This document shows positions 30,338-40,781 of a DNA stretch of 64,000 nucleotides, piece after piece. The position numbers were made by a program, and so were the translations under genes. The stretch is from positions 26,671 to 90,670 of the forward strand of contig MPUH01000170.1 of the NCBI GenBank assembly GCA_001970955.1, in the 5' to 3' direction. How positions within the stretch are numbered: position 1 is the stretch's first letter; each line of letters begins with the position of its first letter. This stretch comes from Stentor coeruleus (taxonomy: Eukaryota; Ciliophora; Heterotrichea; Heterotrichida; Stentoridae). The notes under the pieces were generated by a model. It was not told the DNA's origin. It did no database searches and was given only the letters and a program-made list of their open reading frames with translations.

Positions 30338-32056
30338 TTAATTTTCTAAGGAGAATGCGAAAGAAACTCCGTTTGAGAAATAACTTGAGTTGTGAGATAT
30401 TGGGAAAAGCTTTGAAGGAATGCCAGTTATGAACTCTTGGAAGGTTTTTAAGGCAATGTATGTTCCTGAAGTATTCCCAGAATCTTTGACAAAAATCTTC
30501 CCATCTATAAACCGAAACTCAGCATGTTTTCTACTTATAAGCTTGACTTGTTTACCTTCAATTATTTGAAATGGTTCATTTATCATGCACTTTACATCAT
30601 CAGGTTCTCTTCCAATATTAACAGGTACATTCTGTCTTGAGAAATTAACATAAATTATACTTCCAAATAAATATTTAGCACTTACGACCTTTAATTGCAT
30701 TACACATATAACATCCCCATTAATAAATTTAATACTTTCCACTTTAAGTAACAAGTCAGGTCCAAGCATAATAATATCATTTTCTTTAATCTCAACTTGC
30801 TCATTACCCTGAAGTTTTCTTCCAATATTCCCCACATTTGAAGTATCAGCAATATAATATCCATCATCTGCACAAATTATCATAGCATGTAATTTAGCAA
30901 ATCTTTGATACTCTGGGTCTATAAAAATATCACTAAAAAAGCAGTCTTTATGTGAAAGTTTTCCAATTATAACAGTTCGATCATGCCAAAAACGAGCAGA
31001 ACCCGGGTATCCGAAACCTGTAATTTCATGTCTTTCATTTGGAGTAATAAAAACAGAATCTGGCATGATTCTTCTTTTGGATATTTGAAGATAGAGTTTT
31101 AATCTATTAATTGGTAAATCTAATAACCTTTTATCGCATAAGGTTTCAAATGAGTAATAAACTGAATTCTTTTGATTTTCAGCTATAAAAAGATTTATTG
31201 AATATAAAATACGATAAATTATATTCTCGCACATAGGTTTTATACTCATTTGGCAATTCGAAAATGAATCAAAAATGTTTGCATACAATTCACTAATAGG
31301 GCCAAATTGTTCATTGTTTTCTAAATACTTCATCAAAATTTTCAAAGCTTTTTTTATTGTGATGTTTTCTATAGATTTCTTCTCTTCATAATCATATTCA
31401 CCATTAATATCCCTTTTTACATCATCTTGACTGATATATTTTCCATAAACTCTTTCAAATATAGGATTTTTTTGGCAGATGGTAGCGAGAAATATTTTAA
31501 AATTTAAGTTTTCAAAGCAAAAACTATTGAAAATAATATATTGGATGTAAAATGTTCTATGAAAACCGTATTTATCTAAAATGTTTTGGAAATATTCAAA
31601 AATTTCTCTCCATGTCAATTGGGCATTCAATGCTGAAAGAGATTTTTCAATAGCAAGTTTGAAACATTCAAAAAGTCTTCGGTTAATCAACTTGGATTTT
31701 GATTCAATTATTTCATTAATGTAAATACTGATATTAGAAATAGGTAAAAGGTATAGTTTTAAAAAATCATCTTCCATTGATTTTATCCTTTCTCTCATTT
31801 CTAATTCTTTTGAAGATGGTGGGTTTGAGGGTATGTAGTTATTATTAGAGAGTTCGTTTATGATATCAGCCAATTGATAATTAATATTTATGATTGGCTC
31901 TTCAGGTAATTCTTGGATAAAACTTAATCTCCACATTTCACTAGCAAGAGCCTTGAATTTGTTTAATTCTAGGTAATTACTGACTACTCCTAGAGCTAGT
32001 TTAATGTTTGAAAGAAGGTTTCTCATAGACTGTGACCCTTTAATTTCTAACCTCAT
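30338..32056 (-). CDS. Protein with two C-terminal FHA domains
   Basis: This protein has 572 residues; the ATG is at 32056 (MRLEIKGSQSMRNLL). Residues 1-335 are helical and of unknown fold. FHA domain 1 (about 350-430) is degenerate: TVIIGKLSH replaces the GR core, LHAMI replaces SRxHA, and NTS is lost. FHA domain 2 (about 465-560) keeps every phosphothreonine-binding residue: VNIGREPDD, ISRKHAEF and DSGNTSGTYI. FHA domains read phosphothreonine in signalling and DNA repair. With one intact and one degenerate copy, the protein probably uses domain 2 for binding. There is no kinase domain. The stop is TAA. Confidence 0.85.
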   Translation of the reverse strand: MRLEIKGSQSMRNLLSNIKLALGVVSNYLELNKFKALASEMWRLSFIQELPEEPIININYQLADIINELSNNNYIPSNPPSSKELEMRERIKSMEDDFLKLYLLPISNISIYINEIIESKSKLINRRLFECFKLAIEKSLSALNAQLTWREIFEYFQNILDKYGFHRTFYIQYIIFNSFCFENLNFKIFLATICQKNPIFERVYGKYISQDDVKRDINGEYDYEEKKSIENITIKKALKILMKYLENNEQFGPISELYANIFDSFSNCQMSIKPMCENIIYRILYSINLFIAENQKNSVYYSFETLCDKRLLDLPINRLKLYLQISKRRIMPDSVFITPNERHEITGFGYPGSARFWHDRTVIIGKLSHKDCFFSDIFIDPEYQRFAKLHAMIICADDGYYIADTSNVGNIGRKLQGNEQVEIKENDIIMLGPDLLLKVESIKFINGDVICVMQLKVVSAKYLFGSIIYVNFSRQNVPVNIGREPDDVKCMINEPFQIIEGKQVKLISRKHAEFRFIDGKIFVKDSGNTSGTYIALKTFQEFITGIPSKLFPISHNSSYFSNGVSFAFSLEN

Positions 32057-33203
32057 AATTATAATGGTTCTTTTGTTGAGATAATTATTTTTTTGGCTAT
32101 TCAGATATATAGAGAATAATAGAAAATGAAGAGTAAGGCTTTTTTATAAGGATATTATATGTATATTATACAATAAATAGCTTATTGTTGTATGGTAAGA
32201 ATAATTTGAAATTTNAATATACAAAATCATTAGGATATTATATGTATATTATACAATAAATAGCTTATTGTTGTATGGTAAGAATAATTTGAAATNTAAG
32301 GATATTATATGTATATTATACAATAAATAGCTTATTGTTGTATGGTAAGAATAATTTGAAATTTAATTTATTATGAACTAGATAAAACAGGGTTCGCTTT
32401 TTCTTCTTTTTATGATAGCGAGTAACTGGAAATATAATAGATTAAAATAATAAACTTGAAAATTACCAGTCTTACCAAAAAAATTTTCCGGGGCGAGCTT
32501 ATACTATAATTACTTTTTTATGATATCAAAAATACTATAATCGCACTACAACTAAATTTTATAATATAATTTTTAGTACTATTTTTGTTAGATTTCAATT
32601 CTGATATATATGATTTAGGGCATAAAATTTATAATTTTTATACAAAGCAATAAAAAGTGATTTATTATCTAGTACTAGATTGAATAATAACTATAAATTT
32701 GTATTCAAATAGCACATACAAAGCAAAACTAGGCTAATTTTTATCTTAAAAAAAATCTCAAGTGCATCATAGAAATATTTTTAACTCGCATGCAATTCAG
32801 TTTAATAAAAAAAACTCACACACACTATATTAATATCATCAGCTTTATATCTAAATATTCTATCCCTACATCCAAAAGATATAACAATAATTACACTACA
32901 TCAGATCCAATTTCCCTCATACACATAACACCCTAACACCCGATTCCATATAAATTATCACACATTACAAAATTACCTCTAATCATACAGTCAAAAAAAA
33001 TCCTTCTTCTCCCACAAATCTAATAAAACATAAACATAGAAGATTTCTAGAATACCTTTTATTCCCTCATACCTTTTCTTTTATTTTCTTTATTTACCAT
33101 CAAATGTATCGATTTTAACTACATAACTAGAATTTTTATAAAGTGTATGATTTTCATGTATTTAAAAACCTCATTAGGGCAACTAAATCTTAGCTACTTA
33201 GAC
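32057..33203. other. Intergenic, 1.1 kb
   Basis: It contains the triplicated segment at 32146-32365 next to the 5' end of the FHA gene and otherwise no frame or motif I can support. Confidence 0.5.
32146..32365. repeat. Triplicated segment bounded by N bases (assembly join)
   Basis: A stretch of about 67-70 bp occurs three times (about 32146-32214, 32232-32295 and 32297-32365), separated by N at 32215 and 32296. The copies are essentially identical, so a scaffolding artefact is likelier than a real repeat. Confidence 0.75.
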
Positions 33204-33500
33204 TTAGGAATTTCCAGCACTCTTAATGTAAAAAAAGAGAAATAAGCCTCCAGCTATTAAGCCCATATGGTGATATCTTCTTGCAAAAGGAAGATAAGCT
33301 GTACTAAACTGATTTTCGTACATGATAGCAGGGAAAGAAGAAACCAATGAATAGCCTGTGAATCTTGCAATTCTTCTTAGACTAAAAGCTGTTCCTTGAT
33401 GATACCATCTACATGTCTTGGTATTTGTTTTAAGAGAATGCTCAACAGTCTTTGTCTTGTATTCCTCTTTAGTAAGCACTTTAGAATTATCCTCTGCCAT
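33204..33500 (-). CDS. Small membrane protein, 98 residues
   Basis: The start is at atataaATG (33500) with MAEDNSKVLTKEEY; the stop is TAA. A polar N-terminal third is followed by a Cys/Trp/Tyr motif (TCRWYHQG), a basic segment, a moderately hydrophobic stretch and a clear C-terminal membrane helix (MGLIAGGLFLFFYI). The size and ending are like small accessory subunits of mitochondrial complexes, but I do not recognise it. Confidence 0.65.
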   Translation of the reverse strand: MAEDNSKVLTKEEYKTKTVEHSLKTNTKTCRWYHQGTAFSLRRIARFTGYSLVSSFPAIMYENQFSTAYLPFARRYHHMGLIAGGLFLFFYIKSAGNS

Positions 33501-33961
33501 TTATATCCCTTCTAAATATATAACATAAGTTTGATTTTAATATGATGAGGATTATAAGTTTAAAGTAAAGATAAATTTCAGATAGGATAATTTTAGAAAT
33601 AAGTATAATTGAATGCATAGTAAGATAGTCAAATCTTTTATTTTGGTTTGGGGTTACGCTGAATGGGTTTATGAGGAAAACTGTATATTTTATTTATAGT
33701 TTTATATATTAGTAGAATTAAGTATGAAGAAATATATATTATGCTTTTTTTTTGATAGTTTAGTGATGGTTATAAAATATATGATATAAAAATATTATGA
33801 ATTTGCAGATAGTAGGATTTTTTGAGTTTGGCTAAATATAAAAATATTATTTTCTCTTAATCCAAAATTCAATTTTTCCAAATATTTCTCTAGGACTCTA
33901 ATTTCACCCTATGCATTCCATTAAATTTTCTTCCAAGATATTTGTATTTTACCTTTTATAA
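33501..33961. other. Divergent intergenic region, 461 bp
   Basis: It lies between two divergently transcribed genes and must carry both promoters. No distinct motif beyond AT runs is seen. Confidence 0.5.
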
Positions 33962-34984
33962 ATGGGAGGTGCTTGCTCAAATAGAAAAGCAGTAGAGGTT
34001 CAAGTAGCTGAAATTAAGATTGAACCAATAAAACGTAAAGAGATTATAAACAAAGATATCGAACATATACGGAAAAAAAAGATTCAGTTATTCAGTACCG
34101 ACAATTCTGAAAGTAGTTTCGTAGAGCTTAGCACCCCAAGAAGTGGTAAACTAACTAAATGGAGACGTGGAGAACTTATAGGTGAAGGTGCTTATGCAAA
34201 AGTATATCAATGTATTAATTTAAGCAATGGAGAATTGCTAGCTGTAAAACATTTTGCAGTATGAAATATATAGCTTTCTGATGACCCACGAAAGATTGAA
34301 AAGGATTTTTTGAATATGAAAAAAGAAGTTAGCCTACTAAGAAACCTAGCTCATGAGAATATAGTTCAATATTATCAAACTGATCTTTCTGAAGATATGA
34401 GTGGAATTGATATTTTATTAGAATATGTACCTGGAGGATCTTTGAAGCGTATTTTACAGAAATTCAAATGCTTGGAAGTTCCTATAATTAGAAAATATGC
34501 TCGACAGCTTGTTTTAGGTCTCCAATACCTTCATGATAACAGCATAATCCACCGTGACTTAAAATCAGCTAATGTACTTATTTCTCCATCAGGAGTTTTA
34601 AAACTAACTGATTTTGGGTCATCAAGAAAGTTTGATGATTTAGAAGAACATATGACAAAATCACTTAAAGGTTCACCATATTGGATGGCCCCTGAAGTAG
34701 TTAATAGAAAAGGCCATAATTATTCAGCAGATATATGGTCATTTGGTTGTGTTCTTATTGAAATGGTCACAGGTCATCCACCTTGGTCTAATTATTCACA
34801 TGATGCTAAAGAGGTACTTCAATTAATTGCTAGAGAAGGATCATATCCTGATATACCTAATTGTGAGATTAGTTTGAAAAATACTATATTTTCATGTGTG
34901 CAAAGAGACCCTAAAATTAGACCTACACCAAGTGAAATATTGAAAATGGAATTCTTTATGTCGATTGATAATGAGGATGATTAG
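33962..34984 (+). CDS. MAPKKK (STE11/MEKK)-like protein kinase, predicted N-myristoylated
   Basis: Two exons joined by a 15-nt intron (34259-34273) give 335 residues. The N-terminus MGGACS fits the MGxxxS myristoylation signal, with Cys5 a possible palmitoylation site, so membrane attachment is likely. The kinase domain (about 62-330) has all key motifs: GEGAYAKVY glycine loop, AVKHF lysine (just before the intron), HRDLKSANVL catalytic loop, DFGSS magnesium motif and GSPYWMAPE, which with the overall pattern is typical of STE11/MEKK kinases. These phosphorylate MAP kinase kinases. The splice gives HFA-LSDDPRKIEKDF, restoring the normal beta3-alphaC spacing. The stop is TAG. Confidence 0.92.
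34259..34273 (+). other. 15-nt intron (gtatgaaatatatag)
   Basis: Without removal the kinase frame ends at a TGA inside this sequence. Removal keeps the frame and joins the kinase N-lobe lysine strand to the alphaC helix. Confidence 0.95.
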
Positions 34985-35109
34985 ATTATGAATATTAATT
35001 TATAATAATTTATATGTGTTATGATACTGGATTTTAGGAATTGGTGAAATTGATGTGATAAATTTGCGGAAAATGCGGAGAAGTTTTAGGGAAAAAAGAG
35101 AAAGATTAT

Positions 35110-35920
35110 TGTAGTTTGGATGTTATATATAATAAATATTTGGTTATGATTTTTTTTATTAGAAAATCTAACTTCGCTTATATCTACGAACAAAACAGAA
35201 TAATTTTTATAGGGCTTCTAGCTAACGCTATAAAAAGCATGGGCTCTAAAAGCGAATTAAAAAAAAATGATAAAAGTTCGTGGTACAGTAGTTCCTGGCT
35301 ATCAAGATAACCCCAAGATGTTGAACTCCTTAAGTCAGAAGCTGAAAAAATTGCCTATCCAATAAGTTATCAAAGATGTTATTAAAAGGGCTGGGAAAGG
35401 TATGAAACTCGCCCAAAACTCTAAAGAATTTATAAGTTAACTAGAATCAGCCAAGCATAAGTCTTTAAAAGCTAAAACTATGTCCTATATAAAAACACAC
35501 AATTTTCTATAAAAAAAGTTTTTAGTGATGATCAGCTATATTAGAAAAATATGTTATAAGTAATTATATTTATCAGATAAAATCATCAAATTAGATTGAT
35601 AATGTTAGGGTTGTAGAATATGAAGGGAATTTGTGATTTGTGAATAATGATAGAGTTGTATATGTTGTAGCTATGAAAGAAAAGTATAAGATGGAAGATA
35701 AAGAAAAAAAAATACAATCTTAAATATTAAAGCTCCGATTTCAGGGGAATTACTAAGGTTTTGTATAAGTTTGGAGATGAGGTTAAGGAAATTCGGTGGT
35801 TGCTGTTATTGAAAGCATGAAGATGGAACATATGATAATTAGCTCAAGGGATGCATTGTAAATGATTTCTTAAAGGAAGAAAATTTTGACAAGGTTAATA
35901 ATGACATACTGATTTTTTAG
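35110..35920 (+). pseudogene. Decayed biotin-dependent carboxylase alpha subunit (MCC/PCC type)
   Basis: Fragments in correct order but different frames match the biotin-carboxylase subunit of 3-methylcrotonyl- or propionyl-CoA carboxylase. About 35205-35265 reads IIFIGLLANAIKSMGSKSE; a frame change at an A run leads to VVPGYQD (about 35287-35307), PQDVELLKSEAEKIAYP (35312-35362), AGKGMKLAQNSKEF (about 35390-35432) and FSDDQL. The rest of the carboxylase domain is missing. From about 35727 the biotin carrier domain follows: IKAPISG, then after a frame change ITKVLYKFGDEVKE, then VVAVIESMKMEH with the biotin lysine codon at 35820-35822. The last frame runs IVNDFLKEENFDKVNNDILI to TAG at 35918-35920. 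At least four frame changes, several stops and a large internal deletion make function impossible. Confidence 0.85.
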
Positions 35921-36709
35921 AATAGGAAAATTTATGGCTTTCTTTTAATGCTATATGGTAAAAGATTTTCATAATTAGTTTTATTAGGCAAATTTTTGGC
36001 AAGATCAATCCGAGCAATTTCTATTTTTTTAATATATAATCAAATTGAAGTTTTTAATATCTTATAATCTAATAGTATATAAGAAAATTACTATAAAGCA
36101 TGTAAATATTTGATAGTCCATATTCAGGAATTTTATACAAATAATAATACAATAATTGCGGATCTCTTCAAAACTTATTTAAAAACAGGTCATATTGACA
36201 TAAAAATAGAATAAATTCTTTATGAGAACTCAAAAAGATCAAAAATACTTATATGATTATTAAGATAAAATAGCATATATTAATAAATGTTTTTAAGTAC
36301 TTTAAAATTTAGCTAATTTTTTAGGATTATAATAACCTTTTAACTGTTTATAAACTTATTCAATTTTATTGGGAAGTTATTGAAGAAATATATAGTATCC
36401 ACACATAGAATTATAAACTCCTATACAAACATTATAAAAATATCAGTAAAATTTTACTAAAAATTAAGCGGACAGTATTTCCAAAAAATGTCTCCTTAAA
36501 TTCTCTAGCAATACTTAAAAGTAAAAATCTTCAAAGATAAGACCTTTTTGATCTTTTGAAATATAGCCTAAATAACTAATTTTAAAAATGTAAATTCATA
36601 TTCTAAAATAGTCACACTAACCTAAAAGTGCGTTGGAATACAAATTTCTTATCATAATTTATAATAAAAAGTATTTTACTATAATTTCTTGAGTAAATTA
36701 CATGATTTT
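35921..36709. other. Gene-free stretch, 0.8 kb
   Basis: Very AT-rich with no frame, repeat or motif that I can support. Confidence 0.5.
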
Positions 36710-37183
36710 TTAAAATATTGTGCTCATGCATCCTGATGACTTTGCAACCTCTTTTTCATATTGAATCAACTGAGTTCGAAATCCATGATTTGGTTCGGCC
36801 TGAGGATGGTTTCTCTTAAGTATTTCAAGTGCTTTTTTATATTTAATCTGTCTACTTCTCATCAAATATGATAGAACCATGCTTACAGACCGTGATCTTG
36901 CTTGTGCACAATGGACTAGAACGCTACCTTTACGTATGCCTTTAGAAATGAACATAAAAACTTCTTCAAAATGTTCACGAATCGATGTACTTGGTGTATC
37001 TCTTATATGTAAATGCATATATGTAAATTCATTCGGGTATCTACATGATAATTCTTCACCACAGACAAGAATATGCGTAATATTGTACTCAGTAAGGGTC
37101 TTGTAGTTTATTGATGTTACAATATCACCAATATACAAGTTCTTTTCTACCTGGTTGAAATTGTCTAAGTATCCATTCGCCAT
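36710..37183 (-). CDS. Dual-specificity protein phosphatase
   Basis: This protein has 157 residues and starts at aataaATG. It is a stand-alone DSP domain: LYIGDIVTSINYKTL at the start, the general acid Asp62 in HIRDTPS, and the P-loop HCAQARSRS with Cys92 and Arg98 (C-x5-R). The usual Gly two residues after the first Ala is replaced by Ala, giving AQARSRS where AGxSRS is common; the Cys and Arg are kept, so activity is expected. The ending with MVLSYLMRSRQIKYKKALEILKRNHPQAEPNHGF is typical. Probable substrates are phosphotyrosine/threonine in MAP kinases or related proteins. The stop is TAA. Confidence 0.9.
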   Translation of the reverse strand: MANGYLDNFNQVEKNLYIGDIVTSINYKTLTEYNITHILVCGEELSCRYPNEFTYMHLHIRDTPSTSIREHFEEVFMFISKGIRKGSVLVHCAQARSRSVSMVLSYLMRSRQIKYKKALEILKRNHPQAEPNHGFRTQLIQYEKEVAKSSGCMSTIF

Positions 37184-37310
37184 TTATTAATTCTAAATCG
37201 GTATCATTTCTTTGGTTTTGAATAAAATAAATAGGCTGATAAAATTACAATAAGTAAATATATAGCAAAGTTACATATACTTATTTTAAAACTATATCCG
37301 AATTTACTGA

Positions 37311-38265
37311 ATGCAACTATTAGATAATATTTTTAATATAAAAATGAGTAATCCTCTTAAACAAGACATCCGAGCTCTAAAAGCATCAATCTTTCAACAC
37401 CTTCAATCTTTAAGAACAAACCCAAATAGTGAGCTGACAATATTACCTCTTCTCCAATCAATATCCCAAAAAATATCAGAACGTAATTATAAATTAGTAA
37501 AAGAATCTGCTGATCGTATAGACAGAATTAGTTATCTAAAAAAAGAAATACAAAGCAAAGAAATGGAATACTATACAAAATGCGCTAAAATGATTGAATT
37601 AAACAAAAAATTCGAAGAAAAACTCAAGGAAGTTGATGAAGAAACTCAATTAGCTACAAATACAAGTAAGCTCATATATAGACAAAATCCCTTTAAAAGA
37701 TTTACTTTTATATAGTTATAGGATTAGTGGTACTACTTCAGCACCTATTAATTGGAGTAATACAGAACCTTCACCTATAGCTTTTAGACCCCCTTTTCCT
37801 GAAGAACATGAAATTAGAGCTGCGAAATTATTTGAGATAGAAAAACTTGAAAGAACAGCAAAACCTTCAATAAACATAAACAAATTACAAAATCACAATC
37901 ATATTAGTATTATATGTTGTCCAGGAGCATCTGTTAGATATACAATTGATGGGTCATTACCTTCAGATCTGACTGGGAAATTTTATGAAAAACCTTTTAT
38001 TGTCCCATCAGAAGCTGATTTTATTATAAAAGCTGTTGCTTTTATGGAAGGGAAAAGGGAAAGTGAAGTTGTTTGTAGTTCGGTTCAGAGTGGTAGTCTT
38101 GTTGCTCCTGGAAGATTTGAACATGTTGCTGAGAGACCTGTGCATTTGGTTACAAGTAGAGCACCTTTGTCTTTAGGACTTGAATTATCCCCTTGGTCTT
38201 CATCTCATCATTCAAGTGATGATGACAATGAAAGCGTCCCTGTCTTTTCTTCTTTCAACAAATAA
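37311..38265 (+). CDS. MED4-like Mediator subunit fused to chitobiase-type C-terminal domain
   Basis: Two exons with a 16-nt intron (37666-37681) give 312 residues from the ATG at 37311, or 301 from the ATG at 37344 (aaaaATGAGTAATCC), which I think likelier. A helical/coiled-coil first part (about 15-118) is followed, right after the splice, by LLLYSYRISGTTSAPINW and RPPFPEEHEIRAAKLF (about 125-165), which match the conserved YAHRIS...AP..W...RPYP...EMR block of Mediator subunit 4. Residues about 192-252 then form a CHB_HEX_C-type beta domain: CCPGASVRYTIDGSLPSD, YEKPFIVPSEA, IIKAVAFMEGKRESEVV. A Ser-rich acidic tail ends the protein. MED4 sits in the Mediator middle module; the extra domain is not part of MED4 in animals or yeast, as far as I know. 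Confidence 0.7.
37666..37681 (+). other. 16-nt intron (gtaagctcatatatag)
   Basis: The uninterrupted frame stops at 37715 in non-homologous sequence. Removing 16 nt shifts into the frame that holds the MED4-like block and continues to the TAA at 38265. Confidence 0.92.
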
Positions 38266-38794
38266 TTCGAGGTTTTAATAGTCAATTATGCTAGTTTTGT
38301 AGTTAGTTGGTTGTTAAAATGATTATTTTTGAGATTAGTAGTTTTTATATAAAATATAGTTATAGGACTAGTGAATAATTAGGATAAAATTATAACATTA
38401 TGTTAAATTTAGGATTTTGATATGAAATTATATCTTACCTTACTTAAATTTTTTTTTTATGTTATCAAAATCCATCAAAACACAAACTATTTAAATTTAA
38501 ACTTTAACTCTAATACAACACAAACATCTAAAATATTTAACTATTCTACACATACCTCACTTTAAAAACATAAAAATCTTCCCATCTTAATCAATCTTAT
38601 TCACCCTAACTCTAAACATACTTTCCTCATAAATCCTAAACCTAATCCACTTCCTAACATAAACCCAAACCAAATTATAAAATTTCTCATAAAACAATTC
38701 TCAAAAAAAAAAACCTAATCATCAAAACCCTTCAACATAAAAAACCCCAAAAACTCAGTCAAAAACCCTACACTTTAAAACTAAGTTATTATAA
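38266..38794. other. Intergenic, 529 bp
   Basis: The last 300 bp before the KAP3 start are strongly A/C-rich on the plus strand, with many ccta/aacc-like strings. No gene is seen. Confidence 0.5.
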
Positions 38795-40633
38795 ATGGAT
38801 CAGATTTCTAGAGCTAAGTCAAGTAAATATGAGGCCTCACATGCAGCCAACATAAATCACTTAGACAATTATATAGAGTTATTATATTCAGATAAACTAG
38901 AAGACAAAATCCACTCAGCCCGAAGCTTGCTTTACTTGTTAAACGAAGCTGAGTCAATTGAAGTCATGCTAAACCATGAATCATTAATAGGGATATTAGC
39001 AAGAACTTTACGTGATGAATATAAAAAAAGTACCGACCTCAGTCTCTACTTAGCAGGAATCTTTTATGTGATCTCGAATTTCTCAACTCTTCACGCGGCT
39101 CTTTCTCAAGTATTATCTAAATAGAATCAAATCGGTGACACATCAATTAAAATCATCGAATATCATATACAGAAATATGATTATATGAAAACTGAACTAG
39201 CTAAAGTTAAACATGACATGGAAAAAGAACAGAAAAAATTCGAAATCCTTGAAAAAAAACAAAACAAGCTACTTTTTTGTAAGACCTAGCTAGTGTGTTT
39301 TTCTATACTACTAAACATTGCTGAAGACCTTCAGATTGAAAGAAAGATCAAGAAAAGGAAAATCATAAGTTATCTAATTATGATGCTTGCAAAAGATAAT
39401 ATCGCATTATTAGATGTGGTTCTTAGATTTTTGAAAAAACTGTCTATTTTCGCTGAGGGTAAAAACGAAATGCATGAGCAAGAGCATATTATTAGTAAAC
39501 TTCAAAGATTTGTCCCTTGTCCTCATCATCAGTCTATATGTGAACTAGTATTAAAACTTATATTGAATTTATCATTTGATTCTAATATAAGACAGCAATT
39601 AGACACATTAGGGTTTATTCCAAGACTAGTAAGTTTACTAAAACATGCTCCTTTTAGAGGACTGACACTTAAGATTTTATATCAATTATCAATGGACGAT
39701 AAAAGCAAAAGCACTTTTACATATACAGAATGTTTGCCTATGCTATTTCTTATGATTAGTCAACATCCAGAAGCTAAAGTTGGTAAAGAACTTGTTGCTG
39801 TAGCTATAAACCTTTGTATGAACTCAAGAAATGCTGAGATTATATCTGATGGTAAACAATTAGATATCCTTATAAAAAGAGCTTTACAAAATCAAGATGA
39901 TCTTATTATGAAACTTATTAGAAACATATCAGGAGCTTGTAAATCATCTTTAATCCAAGAAACTCTATATAAATATACCCCAAAGTTCATATCAGCAGCA
40001 GTCTCAATCCCAGAAATGGACTTTGTCGTTGAAGTCCTCGGCGTACTTGTAAACATTGATTCAGAAGAGCTCTGGAGTAAAGCTTTACCCAATACACAGC
40101 TCCTAGAATTTATTCAGAAAAATATTGTCCCTGGTTATGCTGAAGATGATATTATCCTAGAATGTATTATGCTTATAAGTACAATTGTCTGTTCAGATAA
40201 ATGTGCTAAACTTATTGGTGGTACAACTATAATAAAACAATTAAATAGTTTACTTGAAGAAAAACAAGAAGATGATGAAATGGTCATGCAAATTATGTTT
40301 TCTTTTTATAAACTTTTACTCAGTAAGTCTACTAGAGAAAATATTTTACATGAAACTAAAGTTGTAAATTATTTGATGGAACTTTTACAGGATCAAAACC
40401 CAAGGATTAAAAAAATGGCTGATGAAATTTTAGCTTTGGTACAAGAAATTGATGAAGAGTGGAAGGAGGAAATTAAGTTAAAGAGGTTTCAGATACATAA
40501 TCAGGAATGGCTTGAACAAGTGGCTAATAATGTTAGTGAAGAATGGGAAGAAGAAAGTGAAGATGATAGTGGACAAGTACAATGGGCTGATCTTTCTGAT
40601 TTAGATGGAAGAGTATGGGGAGATATGGACTAA
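38795..40633 (+). CDS. KIFAP3: Kinesin-associated protein 3 (KAP3), kinesin-2 accessory subunit
   Basis: Three exons joined by two 15-nt introns give 602 residues. Tandem armadillo repeats fill the protein. Family landmarks are ELLYSDKLEDKIHSARSLL and LARTLRDEYKKS in exon 1, a charged coiled-coil stretch (DMEKEQKKFEILEKKQNKLL) in exon 2, and LLNIAEDLQIE, LRFLKKLSIFAEGKNEM, LNLSFDSNIRQQL, LYQLSMDDKSKS, LIRNISG and AEDDIILECIMLI in exon 3, all at positions equivalent to animal KAP3. KAP3 links the heterodimeric kinesin-2 motor to intraflagellar transport trains and is needed to build cilia. The C-terminal tail is short and acidic (EEWEEESEDDSGQ). The start is at tataaATG. Confidence 0.95.
39110..39124 (+). 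other. 15-nt intron (gtattatctaaatag)
   Basis: It contains the apparent TAG end of exon 1. Removal joins LSQ to NQIGDTSIKIIEYHI in the same frame, as in other KAP3 proteins. Confidence 0.93.
39279..39293 (+). other. 15-nt intron (gtaagacctagctag)
   Basis: It splits a codon after its first base. Removal gives NKLLFLCFSILLNIAED, which agrees with the KAP3 family at this place. Confidence 0.93.
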
Positions 40634-40781
40634 TAACTAGCTTAATGTTAGGTAGAATATTTTTATTTGTGGTAGAAAAATATGATTTTTTTATGTTTTG
40701 GTTATAGAATTTTAGGGAAATTAAGGTTATGGATTTTGAGTTTTATTATAGAAAACTTGGTATTTATTATGATATTTTGGT

